Assembly (NCBI RefSeq): GCF_003852715.1
Contig: NZ_RIAV01000016.1
Span: forward strand, 1 to 64,000
Length of the DNA: 64,000 nt
Direction: 5' to 3'
From: Ectobacillus antri
GTDB lineage: Bacteria; Bacillota; Bacilli; Bacillales; Bacillaceae_G
Below, in pieces: positions 1 through 8,263 of this stretch. Position 1 is the stretch's first letter, and each line of letters starts with the position of its first letter. The position numbers were made by a program, and so were the translations under genes. The notes under the pieces are model-generated. The model was not told the DNA's origin and ran no database searches. It was given only the letters and a program-made list of their open reading frames with translations.

Positions 1-133
1 GTGATCCGCGAGCCGCTCTTGCGGGACAGTAAAACGCAGATAGCCGCTCTCACGTGATCCGCGAGCCGCTCTTGCGGGACACCAAAAAGTAGATAGCCAC
101 TCTTTTGTGGTCCGCGAGCCGCTCTTGCGGGCC
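1..133. repeat. 53-bp tandem repeat, three partial/complete copies
   Basis: Copies begin at 1, 54 and 107, giving an exact 53-bp period. Each contains TCCGCGAGCCGCTCTTGCGG. The third copy is cut after about 27 bases, and the array probably continues leftwards outside the window. The unit aligns, in reverse complement and at the same length, with the eleven-copy array at 7444-8043, so the two loci hold one family in opposite orientation. It has no coding frame and no unique spacers, so it is not a CRISPR. Confidence 0.85.
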
Positions 134-392
134 TCTTAATCTTAGAGCTTCTCAATCTTATGGTCCGACAAGCCTAGCGTTATACCCATATTAAGAATAA
201 TGGATCGGAACAAGAAATTTTGTCGTGTGAAAAGTTAATGGATTTATAGTTTAGTCAAGTAACACAAATTGTACATCACAGACTCCGGGTTGACATAATC
301 CACAACGTATGAAGAAGCGCAGCAGGATCCAGCTTACGATTCACTACAGAATCCAATGAACCCAATAAATAGAAAGATGATATAAGGAACTG
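134..392. other. intergenic stretch without recognisable gene
   Basis: I see no reading frame with a ribosome site here. The segment lies between the 53-bp repeats and the terminators of the decayed kinase. It may be degraded coding sequence, but no protein family is recognisable. Confidence 0.4.
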
Positions 393-449
393 GACCGATT
401 TCGGTCCCTTTTTTAGTATACAAAAAGCCAAGTCAGTGCTTGGCTTTTA
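393..449. terminator. two adjacent terminator hairpins
   Basis: GGACCG-ATTT-CGGTCC at about 387-405 is followed by a T run on the plus strand. A second hairpin, AAAGCCAAG...CTTGGCTTT, at about 423-449 has A and T runs on both sides. The second fits the end of the minus-strand kinase remnant. Confidence 0.6.
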
Positions 450-1782
450 TAATTGAATTTCCACTCTTGTTCCAATTCCTTGTGTGCTGTGAATATTAAT
501 TTCATCTTGATGCGCATGAATGATATCCTGTGCAATCGCCATTTCAAGTCCTGACCCTTTATGAGCTTCTCCCGTGTTCGTCCCCCGGTAATAGCGGTCA
601 AAGATACGACTGAGATCTTCCTGTGAAATCCCTTTGCCATCATCTTCAACAATAATCGCAATATGTTCCTTCTGCGCCACCGTAACGGTGATGTCAACGC
701 CTTCCTCGTTGTGAACAATCACGTTACAGCAGGTTGGTGAGCGCCCGCTTTACAAGCAATTCGTCTACTTCGAGTCGTATGGATTCTATATCTGCTTGAA
801 AGGCAATATTTCTGTTCATATACCTGGGGTCGTTCAAAATATCAATCACAATACCACGCAACAGCGACACAAGATTGATCGTCTTTTTATGCAGGGTGAC
901 GTCTTTGTTTTCAGTCGTGTTGTCAAATTCAAATCCTCAACAAATTCTTTAATATATAAAGATTTCTTTTCAATAATCTCCGCGTAGTCTTACATTTCTT
1001 CTAATGAAAATTGATAATCTGGATCTTTCATCATTTCTGCGTAGCCCTGAATCGAAGCAAGGGGTGTTTTAATGTCATGAGAAATATTTGCAGTCCATTC
1101 TTCCTTCATGCGGTCCAGTTTTTTTCGTTCCACTTCACTGGCTCTCAGTTCGTTGGAGAGCTGATTCATATTTTGAAATACTTCTTTATAAATGCCGGAC
1201 GGCTTGGGATAAAAATGAAATTTGTGATGGGCGAGCCGTTTAATACCATCTATTAAGGCATGCATAGGGCGATCAAGACGTCAATCAGTAAAACCAGGCC
1301 GCCGTTTTTTAAAAAGGAGACGAGGTCGCGGTTGTCAAAGTCAAGTACATAGCGCTTTACATTGTAATCTATCATACCGATCAAGTAGCTGTAAGCCGTA
1401 TCTTCCTTTTGACCGACGAATATCGTGGCCTCCGTATCAAGCTCCCGGTACTTATACACCTGAACAATATCGGTAGGCGTGTATTTCCGTTTCATGTTTG
1501 CAGGTGTTCCTATGCTGTATAGTTCCTGCCCGTTTTCATCCAGCACCTGCAACCATGCCTGCTTTTTTGTATCGCAGCTGTGCCCGCTTTCGTTACAGTA
1601 ACATCACGGCCGGAGACTAGAAGCTCCTTTTGGAATTGCCTTGTAAACTGCTCGGGAGATGTTTCCTCTGCAGGAACCTGCTTCAGCAGCAGGATGGTCC
1701 CGATGGCGATGTTGACGAAAATCACAAGCATGACGACGATTACAATGAAGGTCATATATCTGCCTGTCAGCTTCCAATTCAT
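447..1782 (-). pseudogene. Bce-type sensor histidine kinase, frameshifted
   Basis: This is the remains of a membrane histidine kinase. From the start at 1782 the pieces are an N-terminal membrane segment (FIVIVVMLVIFVNIAIG), an extracellular region, a second hydrophobic stretch, the phospho-acceptor box NISHDIKTPLASIQGYAE at about 1065-1120, and an ATP-binding domain with DDGKGI and GSGLEMAIA. These pieces sit in at least four different frames, with breaks near 1530, 1260, 985 and 725. The break near 725 is visible because LTNLL and NVIVHN are out of phase. The neighbours (response regulator, FtsX-type permease, ABC ATPase) identify a peptide-antibiotic sensing module. No functional kinase can be made from this sequence. 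Confidence 0.8.
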
Positions 1783-2075
1783 TTAGTTATCAGCTACCGT
1801 GAATTTGTAGCCCAGCCCCTTCATGGTGATTAAAAACCGCGGCTGGAAGGGCTGCTTCAATTTTTTCCCGCAATCTGCGCACCTGCACCATAACGGTGTT
1901 ATCGACACCGATGGTCTGCTCACCTCAAACTGCGTTATACAGGCTTTCCTTGCTGATGACGCGGTTTACGTTTTGTAAAAAGTGCTTCATCATTCCAAGC
2001 TCCTGCGGTTTCAGCTCAATGATAGTCCCGTTCTTTGTGAATTCCGCTTTTTGTTCATCCAATGTAAACGGTCCT
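1783..2075 (-). pseudogene. OmpR-family response regulator, C-terminal fragment
   Basis: Reading the minus strand, the fragments FTLDEQKAEFTKNGTIIELK, PQELGMMKHFLQNVNRVISK, then NTVMVQVRRLREKIEA and GLGYKFTVADN form a winged-helix DNA-binding domain. A frameshift follows the ESLYNAV segment, and a second shift lies near 1850. The receiver domain is absent: the fragment joins directly to the permease remnant. The stop codon at 1783-1785 abuts the kinase start, as in an intact two-component operon. Confidence 0.75.
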
Positions 2076-2185
2076 GCCTTTATAGTATTTTAAGGACACA
2101 AAGGTAAAGTAAATTACAATGCTGAAAATCATCGAGCCGAAATATAAGAAGTAATTTTTGAAGTTTTGCTTGATATTAAGGTCAT
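2076..2185 (-). pseudogene. BceB/FtsX-type permease, N-terminal fragment
   Basis: On the minus strand the frame reads LNIKQNFKNYFLYFGSMIF followed by SIVIYFTFVSLKYYKG. This is the typical first membrane segment of a BceB-like permease. The frame is broken within the first codons and runs straight into the response-regulator fragment. A deletion has therefore removed most of the permease together with the receiver domain. Confidence 0.65.
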
Positions 2186-2930
2186 TTATTCCTCACCTCC
2201 GAGCGTTGTTAGCAGATTCATAGTCTGTTGGAAAAATGCCTTGCGGTCTTGTCCGTCTTTATATAGTTCGGTGTCAATTTTTCCGTCCTTAATCAATAAA
2301 ATACGTTTGCAGAAGCTCGCGGCAAAAGCATCATGCGTGACCATCAGAATGGTGGCCTGCTGCTGTTCGTTTAGCATTGCCAGGCTTTCAAGTAGACTCG
2401 TCGCCGATTTGGAATCGAGCGCGCCGGTTGGCTCGTCCGCTAAAATAAGGCTCGGCTTTGCTATAATGGCCCGCGCGGCAGCAGTGCGCTGTTTTTGTCC
2501 ACCAGAGATATGATAGGGGTATTTGTTAAGGATTTCAATAATCTCAAAGGTCTCTGCAACCTGTGCAACGCGCATTTCAATTTCCTGTGCCGGCACTTTT
2601 GACAAAGCGAGCGGCAGTACGATGTTTTCTTTTACCGTCAAGGTATCAAGCAGGTTGTAATCCTGAAAGATGGACCCCAGCTGATTACGGCGAAAATCAG
2701 ATAAAGCCTCTTCGTTCATATTGACAATATTTTGATTTGCGATGATAATTTCACCGGCAGTCGGCGTGTCGATGGTGGACAGTAAATGCAACAATGTCGA
2801 TTTCCCGGCACCGGACGGCCCCATGATGCTAATAAATTCTCCTTCTTTAATATCCAAGTTAATATCCACTAACGCTGTATACGTGTTTTCTTTCGACCCA
2901 TACACTTTTTGCATGTAATATCGTTCTCAT
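2186..2930 (-). pseudogene. Bce-type ABC transporter ATPase with 5' frameshift
   Basis: The body is a complete ATPase domain: Walker A GPSGAGKST, signature SGGQKQR, Walker B LILADEPTGALD and the H-loop in VTHDAF. It resembles BceA/YxdL. The open frame starts only at an ATG at 2914, which has no ribosome site. The consensus site AAGGAGG (2938-2944) fits an ATG at 2930, but that frame is offset by one base from the ATPase body, so a small indel lies between 2930 and 2905. Without that indel the gene would begin MRTILHA and run into KVYGSKEN. Reduced expression from 2914 is possible, but the partner permease is destroyed. Confidence 0.65.
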
Positions 2931-3196
2931 TATTTGGCCTCCTTGTTTTTACAAAGCTGATTATATGTGTTCAACCTTACAGCGTTTGAATCGGACCTTT
3001 CAGGAAGCTTAAAAGTGTACAGGTTGAAGCTTTATTTTTTGCTTGGTATTAGGGAAGTCGCATGGTGTTTGTAGTTGTTCCTTTCTAAAAAAGAAAATCG
3101 TTTTTTACCTGAATGTATGGTTGATTCACATTCCATTTATTGGATGATTGTGATAATATTGTCTTAATATACTGAAAATTTAGGTGGTGTATATGC

Positions 3197-4138
3197 ATGA
3201 GTGTATTACAAGACTTGAAAGACAATGTAGCAAAGGTCATCATAGGGAAGGACGAGACAATTGAACTTGCGCTCGTTGCCCTTGTAGCAAGGGGACATAT
3301 TTTACTAGAGGATGTGCCAGGTACAGGAAAAACGTCTCTTGCGAAAAGCTTGGCTAAAAGCGTAGATGGTTCATTTCAACGTTTACAGTTTACATCTGAC
3401 ACATTACCGGGCGACGTCATCGGTTTGGAGTATTTTGATATGAAAGAATCCGACTTTAAAACGAGAACGGGACCTATTTTTGCAAATGTAGTACTTGTTG
3501 ATGAAATTAACCGTGCTGTACCACGTACGCAGTCGGCGTTGCTTGAGGTGATGGAAGAGCGTACGGTTACTATTTCGGGACAAACATATGCCCTTCCTAA
3601 TCCGTTTGTTGTTATTGCTACACAAAATTCGCTAGAATCAGCGGGAACGTTTCCTTTACCTGACGCGCAGCTCGACCGTTTTTTGCTGACGATTCGTCAA
3701 GGATATCCAGCACGTGAGCACGAGCTACAGATGTTACGCCGTTTTCGCGCGAACGATCCGCTTCTCTCGTTAGAGAGTGTAGTAACAGCAGAGCAAGTGC
3801 TGCAACTGCAGGAACAAGCGCAGCGCGTTACAATTCATGAAGATGTAGAAGGATATTTACTTGATATCATTGAAGAGACGCGAAAACATGAACTTGTTGA
3901 AATTGGTGTAAGTCCCCGTGGATCTCTGGCGTTTATGCGAGCTGGACAAGCACGAGCCGTTTTACATGGGCGTGATTATTGCACGCCGGAGGACTTTAGA
4001 GTGTTAGCAGGTCCTGTTTGTGCACATCGTCTTACACTCACATTAGAAGGAGAAATGAAAACGACAAAAAATCAAGTGATTATGCAAGTGCTCGACCGTG
4101 TTCGTGTACCTGTGGAGAGTGTATATGAAAAGTTATAA
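3197..4138 (+). CDS. MoxR-family AAA+ ATPase
   Basis: This 313-residue AAA+ ATPase belongs to the MoxR family. Such proteins usually act as chaperones with a DUF58 partner encoded next to them. Walker A is GTGKTS at residues 42-47, Walker B is VLVDEIN at 99-105, and a sensor region VIATQN follows. The ATG at 3197 is preceded by an AGGTGG ribosome site. It overlaps the DUF58 gene by 14 bases, and the three genes form one operon. The arrangement resembles the yeaC-yeaD region of B. subtilis, but no transglutaminase gene follows here. The substrate is unknown. Confidence 0.9.
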   Translation: MSVLQDLKDNVAKVIIGKDETIELALVALVARGHILLEDVPGTGKTSLAKSLAKSVDGSFQRLQFTSDTLPGDVIGLEYFDMKESDFKTRTGPIFANVVLVDEINRAVPRTQSALLEVMEERTVTISGQTYALPNPFVVIATQNSLESAGTFPLPDAQLDRFLLTIRQGYPAREHELQMLRRFRANDPLLSLESVVTAEQVLQLQEQAQRVTIHEDVEGYLLDIIEETRKHELVEIGVSPRGSLAFMRAGQARAVLHGRDYCTPEDFRVLAGPVCAHRLTLTLEGEMKTTKNQVIMQVLDRVRVPVESVYEKL

Positions 4139-5204
4139 GACAACACATCACTTTGCTGATTCTCGTGTTGTGGTGCTAGTAAGTGTATGTATGCTCTTAC
4201 TTTGGCTGTTTAGCAGTAACATACTATTATTTATAGGAAGTTTTTGTTACTTGTTACTGATTGGCACTGCGCATGGGTATGTGCATTATATGCGCAGTGT
4301 GCAGGTGGACATGAAACAGGAGAATAACTATCTGTTTGTGGAGGAATCAGATGTATGTCAGCTACGCTTTTACAATTCAATGCGTTTCCCTGCTTTCTTG
4401 ACCTTGAGCTTTCGTTCGGACGAGGGTATGGATTGGAACGGTGCGTTTACACGTACGAACCATTTTTATCAAGTACAGCTGGAGTTACCGCCTCGTGCAG
4501 AGAAGAGAGTAGACTTAACAGGGATTGCAAAGAAACGAGGTACACATACATGGCAGAATGTGCAACTGACTGTAACCGATCCATTCAATTTAGTAAACCT
4601 GCAGCTACAGTTGCAAATTGCGCCTGTGTTTCACGTGTTTCCGCGCATGAAAAAAGTACGAATTCCTGAGACGAAGCGCTGGCGTTATGGCTATCGTTCG
4701 GCCATAGCCTCTCCGCTGTTAGATGAAATGAAAATCATCGGTGTTAAAGCATACGAACAGGAGGCGTTTCGCTCCATCCATTGGGGTGCCACTGCTAAAA
4801 CAGGTGTGCTGAGCGCTAAAAAACTGGAGCCAGTACACGCGGATCGATACGCTGTATATTTGAATTTAGTCGGCCAACATGCCTTTATGCTTCGACCTGA
4901 TGCGGAAGAATTAATTGAGTTTACGGCAGGAACATGCAAACAGCTTTTGGAAATGGACTGTTCGTTTGAGCTGTGGGTAAACAGCGTCCAAGGACAAGGT
5001 GTGTTGCATATTGGGCCAGGTTTATATCGCAGGCAGCTGTATAAGGTACTTCAGCTACTTGCTACGCTTACAGTGCGTGATACACCACTTCCAAGTAAAT
5101 TATTTTATCAAACTGGCTTTCGGCGTCAGCAAGTGGATGCCATTCCCTTGATTATTGGTCGTCCACCTGAGGAAGTACGAAATTGGCTACAGGTTGCGAA
5201 GTAG
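4125..5204 (+). CDS. DUF58 domain protein
   Basis: This DUF58-family protein has about 359 residues and an N-terminal hydrophobic hairpin (residues about 15-55). The conserved C-terminal core includes IGVKAYEQEAFRSIHWGATA, the hallmark DUF58 segment. I chose the ATG at 4125 over the frame opening at 4098 because a GGAGAG site precedes it and because it overlaps moxR by only 14 bases. DUF58 proteins pair with MoxR ATPases; their molecular role is not settled. Confidence 0.88.
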   Translation: MKSYKTTHHFADSRVVVLVSVCMLLLWLFSSNILLFIGSFCYLLLIGTAHGYVHYMRSVQVDMKQENNYLFVEESDVCQLRFYNSMRFPAFLTLSFRSDEGMDWNGAFTRTNHFYQVQLELPPRAEKRVDLTGIAKKRGTHTWQNVQLTVTDPFNLVNLQLQLQIAPVFHVFPRMKKVRIPETKRWRYGYRSAIASPLLDEMKIIGVKAYEQEAFRSIHWGATAKTGVLSAKKLEPVHADRYAVYLNLVGQHAFMLRPDAEELIEFTAGTCKQLLEMDCSFELWVNSVQGQGVLHIGPGLYRRQLYKVLQLLATLTVRDTPLPSKLFYQTGFRRQQVDAIPLIIGRPPEEVRNWLQVAK

Positions 5205-5215
5205 GAGGAAGCGGT

Positions 5216-5896
5216 ATGAAGGCTTGGATAAAAGTACTTGTTGTACTTATGACACTAGGTTTTGCCTATATGGCATCGCAATTCGCTTTGTTTACTCAGC
5301 AGGAATTTCGAGATTTTATTCACTTAGATGAGCAGTTTGGTTTTCGGGGTGGGTGGAAGTGGGAAATGCCTGCACCAGATGGACCCGTTACAGAGCTTGA
5401 TGAGGAGAATGACGAGGGAGAAAGATTTGCTGTCTCATGGAATTTAGATGTACCAGATTTGCTTTCCTTGAATACGATTGTCACGGCTGCCAAAAATAAT
5501 AGGCTGTATGTGTATCTTATCATCGGCTGCATGTTAGTTTGGGTTATATTTAGGAGAATAAGAAAGCAAAAAAAAGTGGAGCAAGCGGTGCGAGTTCATG
5601 TAAAACGCCAGCCTGAGGTCATAACGAGAGAGAAAAAACACGAGGAGGTGTTTATAGAAGGTAGAGAAGTGAACGAACCAATTCGCCTTGCTTTAATCCA
5701 ATGGGAGAGGAGTCTGCCAGTTTATCGCCGCCGCGCTCATTCAGAAACCGTGCAACAGTGGTTCAATCGTCTCGGTTGTTCGCCTGAAATCATACCGATA
5801 TATGAAGAAATACGATATGGCAAAAAGGAAGCAAGGCATGAAGCCGAGCAGCTCATGAAAGCCTGGATTGATAAACATCAGTATATAGTCGGATAG
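5216..5896 (+). CDS. DUF4129-like membrane protein of the MoxR operon
   Basis: This is a 226-residue protein with an N-terminal membrane segment (about 5-25), an acidic extracellular stretch, a second membrane segment near residues 100-118 and a basic cytosolic tail. The tail holds a WFNRLG...YEEIRYG motif typical of DUF4129 C-termini. The ATG at 5216 follows AGGAGG. The preceding stop overlaps its leader, so it is the third gene of the moxR operon. Its function is unknown; DUF4129 is often fused to or next to transglutaminase-like proteins, and none is present here. Confidence 0.75.
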   Translation: MKAWIKVLVVLMTLGFAYMASQFALFTQQEFRDFIHLDEQFGFRGGWKWEMPAPDGPVTELDEENDEGERFAVSWNLDVPDLLSLNTIVTAAKNNRLYVYLIIGCMLVWVIFRRIRKQKKVEQAVRVHVKRQPEVITREKKHEEVFIEGREVNEPIRLALIQWERSLPVYRRRAHSETVQQWFNRLGCSPEIIPIYEEIRYGKKEARHEAEQLMKAWIDKHQYIVG

Positions 5897-5922
5897 CATG
5901 TCTATAGGGGCATGCTTTTTTA
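5894..5922 (+). terminator. terminator of the moxR operon
   Basis: The hairpin AGCATG-TCTATAGGGG-CATGCT followed by a T run lies directly behind the DUF4129 gene stop. Confidence 0.75.
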
Positions 5923-6003
5923 CTGTAGCAGCCGTTCAATTTCCTCTATATTAAATCCTGTCATTTTGGCAATCTCTTTCGTGGATATGCCGTTTGTATG
6001 CAT
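5920..6003 (-). pseudogene. C-terminal remnant of an Rpn/PD-(D/E)XK-type protein
   Basis: The minus strand holds a 27-codon frame reading MHTNGISTKEIAKMTGFNIE then EIERLLQ. This helix-turn-helix tail resembles the C-terminus of Rpn-family recombination-promoting nucleases (transposase_31 type). Nothing upstream of 6003 continues the protein. The assignment rests on a short motif and is tentative. Confidence 0.35.
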
Positions 6004-6130
6004 ATTCACAATAACAGAGATTTTTCCTTAATTTACGAGTTTTGTGGACATAGAGCGCCTCCTTTTTATCCATAGAAGCTTCTATATCTCTTTGTAAAAT
6101 ATGCTAATCTAGTAAAAAAGAGGTGAGATT

Positions 6131-6939
6131 TTGAAAAAACGTTGGTTATACATAGGGATAGTCGCATTACTTGTGGTTGTGTTTTGTTATATCCAAAATA
6201 ATCTGCTAACCATAACTAAGCTAAACGTTCGTTCGGAAAAGCTGCCATCTGCTTTTGATGGTTATACAATCGTGCATTTGTCAGATCTACACAGCAAGGA
6301 TTTTGGCAAAGCCCTTCCTGAAAAAATAGAAAAAGAGAAGCCGATATTATTGTGTTTACGGGTGATTTGGTAGACGCACGGCGCTATGAAGAAGAGGTTA
6401 GCCTAACACTTATGAAGCGTCTCGTTGCCATTGCGCCGACTTATTTTGTAACGGGCAATCATGAATGGAGCTCGGGGCAGTTTGCGGCGCTTGAAGTAAA
6501 GCTGCGCGATGCAGGTGTTCAGGTGCTGCGGAACGAAGCCATGCAGCTGACAAGAGCAGCAGCATCTATCCGTTTACTAGGCATCGATGACCCGCTTGGT
6601 AGCTATGATGAAGGTAATACGGTGGCAAGCGCCATTACTAGTGCAGCCCCGGGAAATGCGTTTACGCTGCTGTTATCGCATCGACCTGAATGGTTTTCGG
6701 TATATGTAAATCTTGGCGTAGACGTCGTATTTTCTGGTCATGCGCACGGGGGACAGGTGCGTATTCCATTCGTCGGTGGCTTAATTGCCCCCAACCAAGG
6801 ATGGCTTCCGGCTTATACGGCGGGTGCACATCAAAACGAAGCGACCACGATGATTGTCAGCCGAGGCCTTGGTAATAGCGTCATTTCGCAGCGGGTGTTC
6901 AACCGTCCGGAAATTGTCGTTGTGACGCTCCGCCGGTAA
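6131..6939 (+). pseudogene. metallophosphoesterase (YkuE/YaeI type), single-base frameshift
   Basis: This is a membrane-anchored calcineurin-like phosphoesterase. It has a signal anchor at residues 7-22, the metal motif SDLHSKD at 51-57, then GDLVD, GNHEW, LLSHRP and SGHAHGGQ. The frame breaks at about 6341. The sequence reads AAG CCG ATA TTA, where the family expects Lys-Pro-Asp-Ile-Ile, so one G is missing. The second half (from about 6352) continues in another frame to 6939. It could be a true pseudogene or a sequencing error. With the frame restored the protein would have about 269 residues, normal for the family. Confidence 0.8.
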
Positions 6940-6990
6940 AGCTGTAATTTTAGAAACTTCTTGTAGCACGAATGAGAGAGGGGAAAATAG

Positions 6991-7428
6991 ATGGAATGCT
7001 TCGGTTGCCGTTTGGCACATCAACAAGAGTCTGTGCACATGGTATACGAAGATGAATGGGTTTGCTGTATATTAGATCATGATCCATTTAATGAAGGACA
7101 TGTGCTGATTTTGCCAAAAGTGCATGTGGAGGATATGGATGAGCTTGACGCATTGACGGCCCGTGCAGTGTTTGAAGCAGCGCAGCGTCTGACAAAGGCG
7201 GTAAAGATGCTGTATAGACCAGACGGTGTGACGATTTGTCAAAACGGCGGTATATTCAGTGAGCTGACTCATTTTCATATGCATGTCGTGCCGCGCTATG
7301 AAGGACAGGACTTCGCTGCGTTCTATCAGGAAGCGCCCTTTAAAAATGAAGAAATACGAAGTAGGTTAGGAGAAACAAAAGAGCAATTGGCGGCGTTTCT
7401 CCAGGAACATCATTTTCAGCTTATATAG
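6991..7428 (+). CDS. HIT family nucleotide hydrolase/transferase
   Basis: This 145-residue protein of the histidine-triad family has the motif HFHMHVVPR at residues 94-102 and an N-terminal CxxC (C3, C6) that may bind zinc. HIT proteins hydrolyse or transfer nucleoside monophosphates; the substrate here is unknown. The start at 6991 follows a GAGAGGGG site. It stands alone in front of the 53-bp repeat array. Confidence 0.9.
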   Translation: MECFGCRLAHQQESVHMVYEDEWVCCILDHDPFNEGHVLILPKVHVEDMDELDALTARAVFEAAQRLTKAVKMLYRPDGVTICQNGGIFSELTHFHMHVVPRYEGQDFAAFYQEAPFKNEEIRSRLGETKEQLAAFLQEHHFQLI

Positions 7429-7443
7429 AGAGAAAAATAGAGG

Positions 7444-8043
7444 TTGGGTATCCTGACGAGCGTCTCGCGGAGCACGAGAGAGAGTGAAACTGAGGTTAGG
7501 TGCCCCGCAAGAGCGTCTCGCGGAGCACGAGAGAGAGTGAAACTGAGGTTAGGTGCCCCGCAAGAGCGTCTCGCGGAGCACGAGAGAGAGGAAAACTGAG
7601 GTTAGGTGTCCCAGGAGAACGTCTCGCGGAGCACGAGAGAGGAAAAATCCGGTGTTAGGTGCCCCGCAAGAGCGTCTCGCGGAGCACGAGAGAGAGGAAA
7701 ACAGAGGTTAGGTGTCCCAGGAGAACGTCTCGGGGAGCACGAGAGAGAGTGAAACTGAGGTTAGGTGTCCCAGGAGAACGTCTCGCGGAGCACGAGAGAG
7801 AGTGAAACAGAGGTTAGGTGCCCCGCAAGAGCGTCTCGCGGAGCACGAGAGAGAGGAAAACTGAGGTTAGGTACCCTGCAAGAACGTCTCACGGAGCACG
7901 AGAGAGAGGAAAACTGAGGTTAGGTGTCCCAGGAGAACGTCTCGCGGAGCACGAGAGAGAGTGAAACTGAGGTTAGGTGTCCCGCAAGAACGTCTCGCGG
8001 AGCACGAGAGAGAGGAAAACTGAGGTCAGGTGCCCCGGGAGAC
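7444..8043. repeat. 53-bp tandem repeat array, eleven copies
   Basis: The motif CGTCTCGCGGAGCACGAGAG starts at 7461 and recurs every 53 bases up to 7991, with no length change. Variants affect a few positions, for example CCCCGCAAGAGCG against CCCAGGAGAACG. Each unit contains the inverted repeat TCTCG-CGGAGCA-CGAGA. The reverse complement matches the repeat at 1-133. There is no open reading frame, and no spacers distinguish it as CRISPR. It fills the gap between the HIT gene and the cyd operon. Confidence 0.9.
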
Positions 8044-8102
8044 CACCGCGCGTTCGCAAAAAGAGTCTCGGGTTAGCCGATAGGACCGTTTCATCACCGA
8101 TA

Positions 8103-8139
8103 GAAAAAGTGACTTATATGCATGTAGGTCACTTTTTGT
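8103..8139. terminator. terminator hairpin before cyd
   Basis: The perfect arms AAAAAGTGAC and GTCACTTTTT flank TTATATGCATGTAG. The T run suits termination of plus-strand transcription coming through the repeat array, and the symmetric A run would also serve the other strand. Confidence 0.7.
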
Positions 8140-8190
8140 TATAGCCACCTGTCAAAATTTCTCCACGGTTTTGTAACAAAATCGCCTCAT

Positions 8191-8208
8191 TTGTGATAAG
8201 TTTCACAA
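8191..8208. promoter_or_regulatory. Rex-type operator upstream of cydA
   Basis: The palindrome TTGTGATAAGTTTCACAA has the TTGTGA-N6-TCACAA form that the redox repressor Rex binds in Firmicutes. Rex sites control cydABCD in B. subtilis according to established work. It lies 56 bases before the cydA start, overlapping the expected promoter. A second small palindrome, TTTTGTAACAAAA, lies at 8169-8181. Confidence 0.65.
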
Positions 8209-8263
8209 ACGAAGCAGATATATACTATTGCTATAGTATTTATACAGCTTAGAGGTGAAGAAA

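Noticed and set aside
134-392. Degraded coding sequence at the window start
   Set aside because: Translations in six frames gave no recognisable protein segment, so it is left as intergenic.
7444-8043. Possible CRISPR array
   Set aside because: The full 53-bp unit is repeated with only scattered substitutions. There are no unique spacers between constant repeats and no cas genes nearby.
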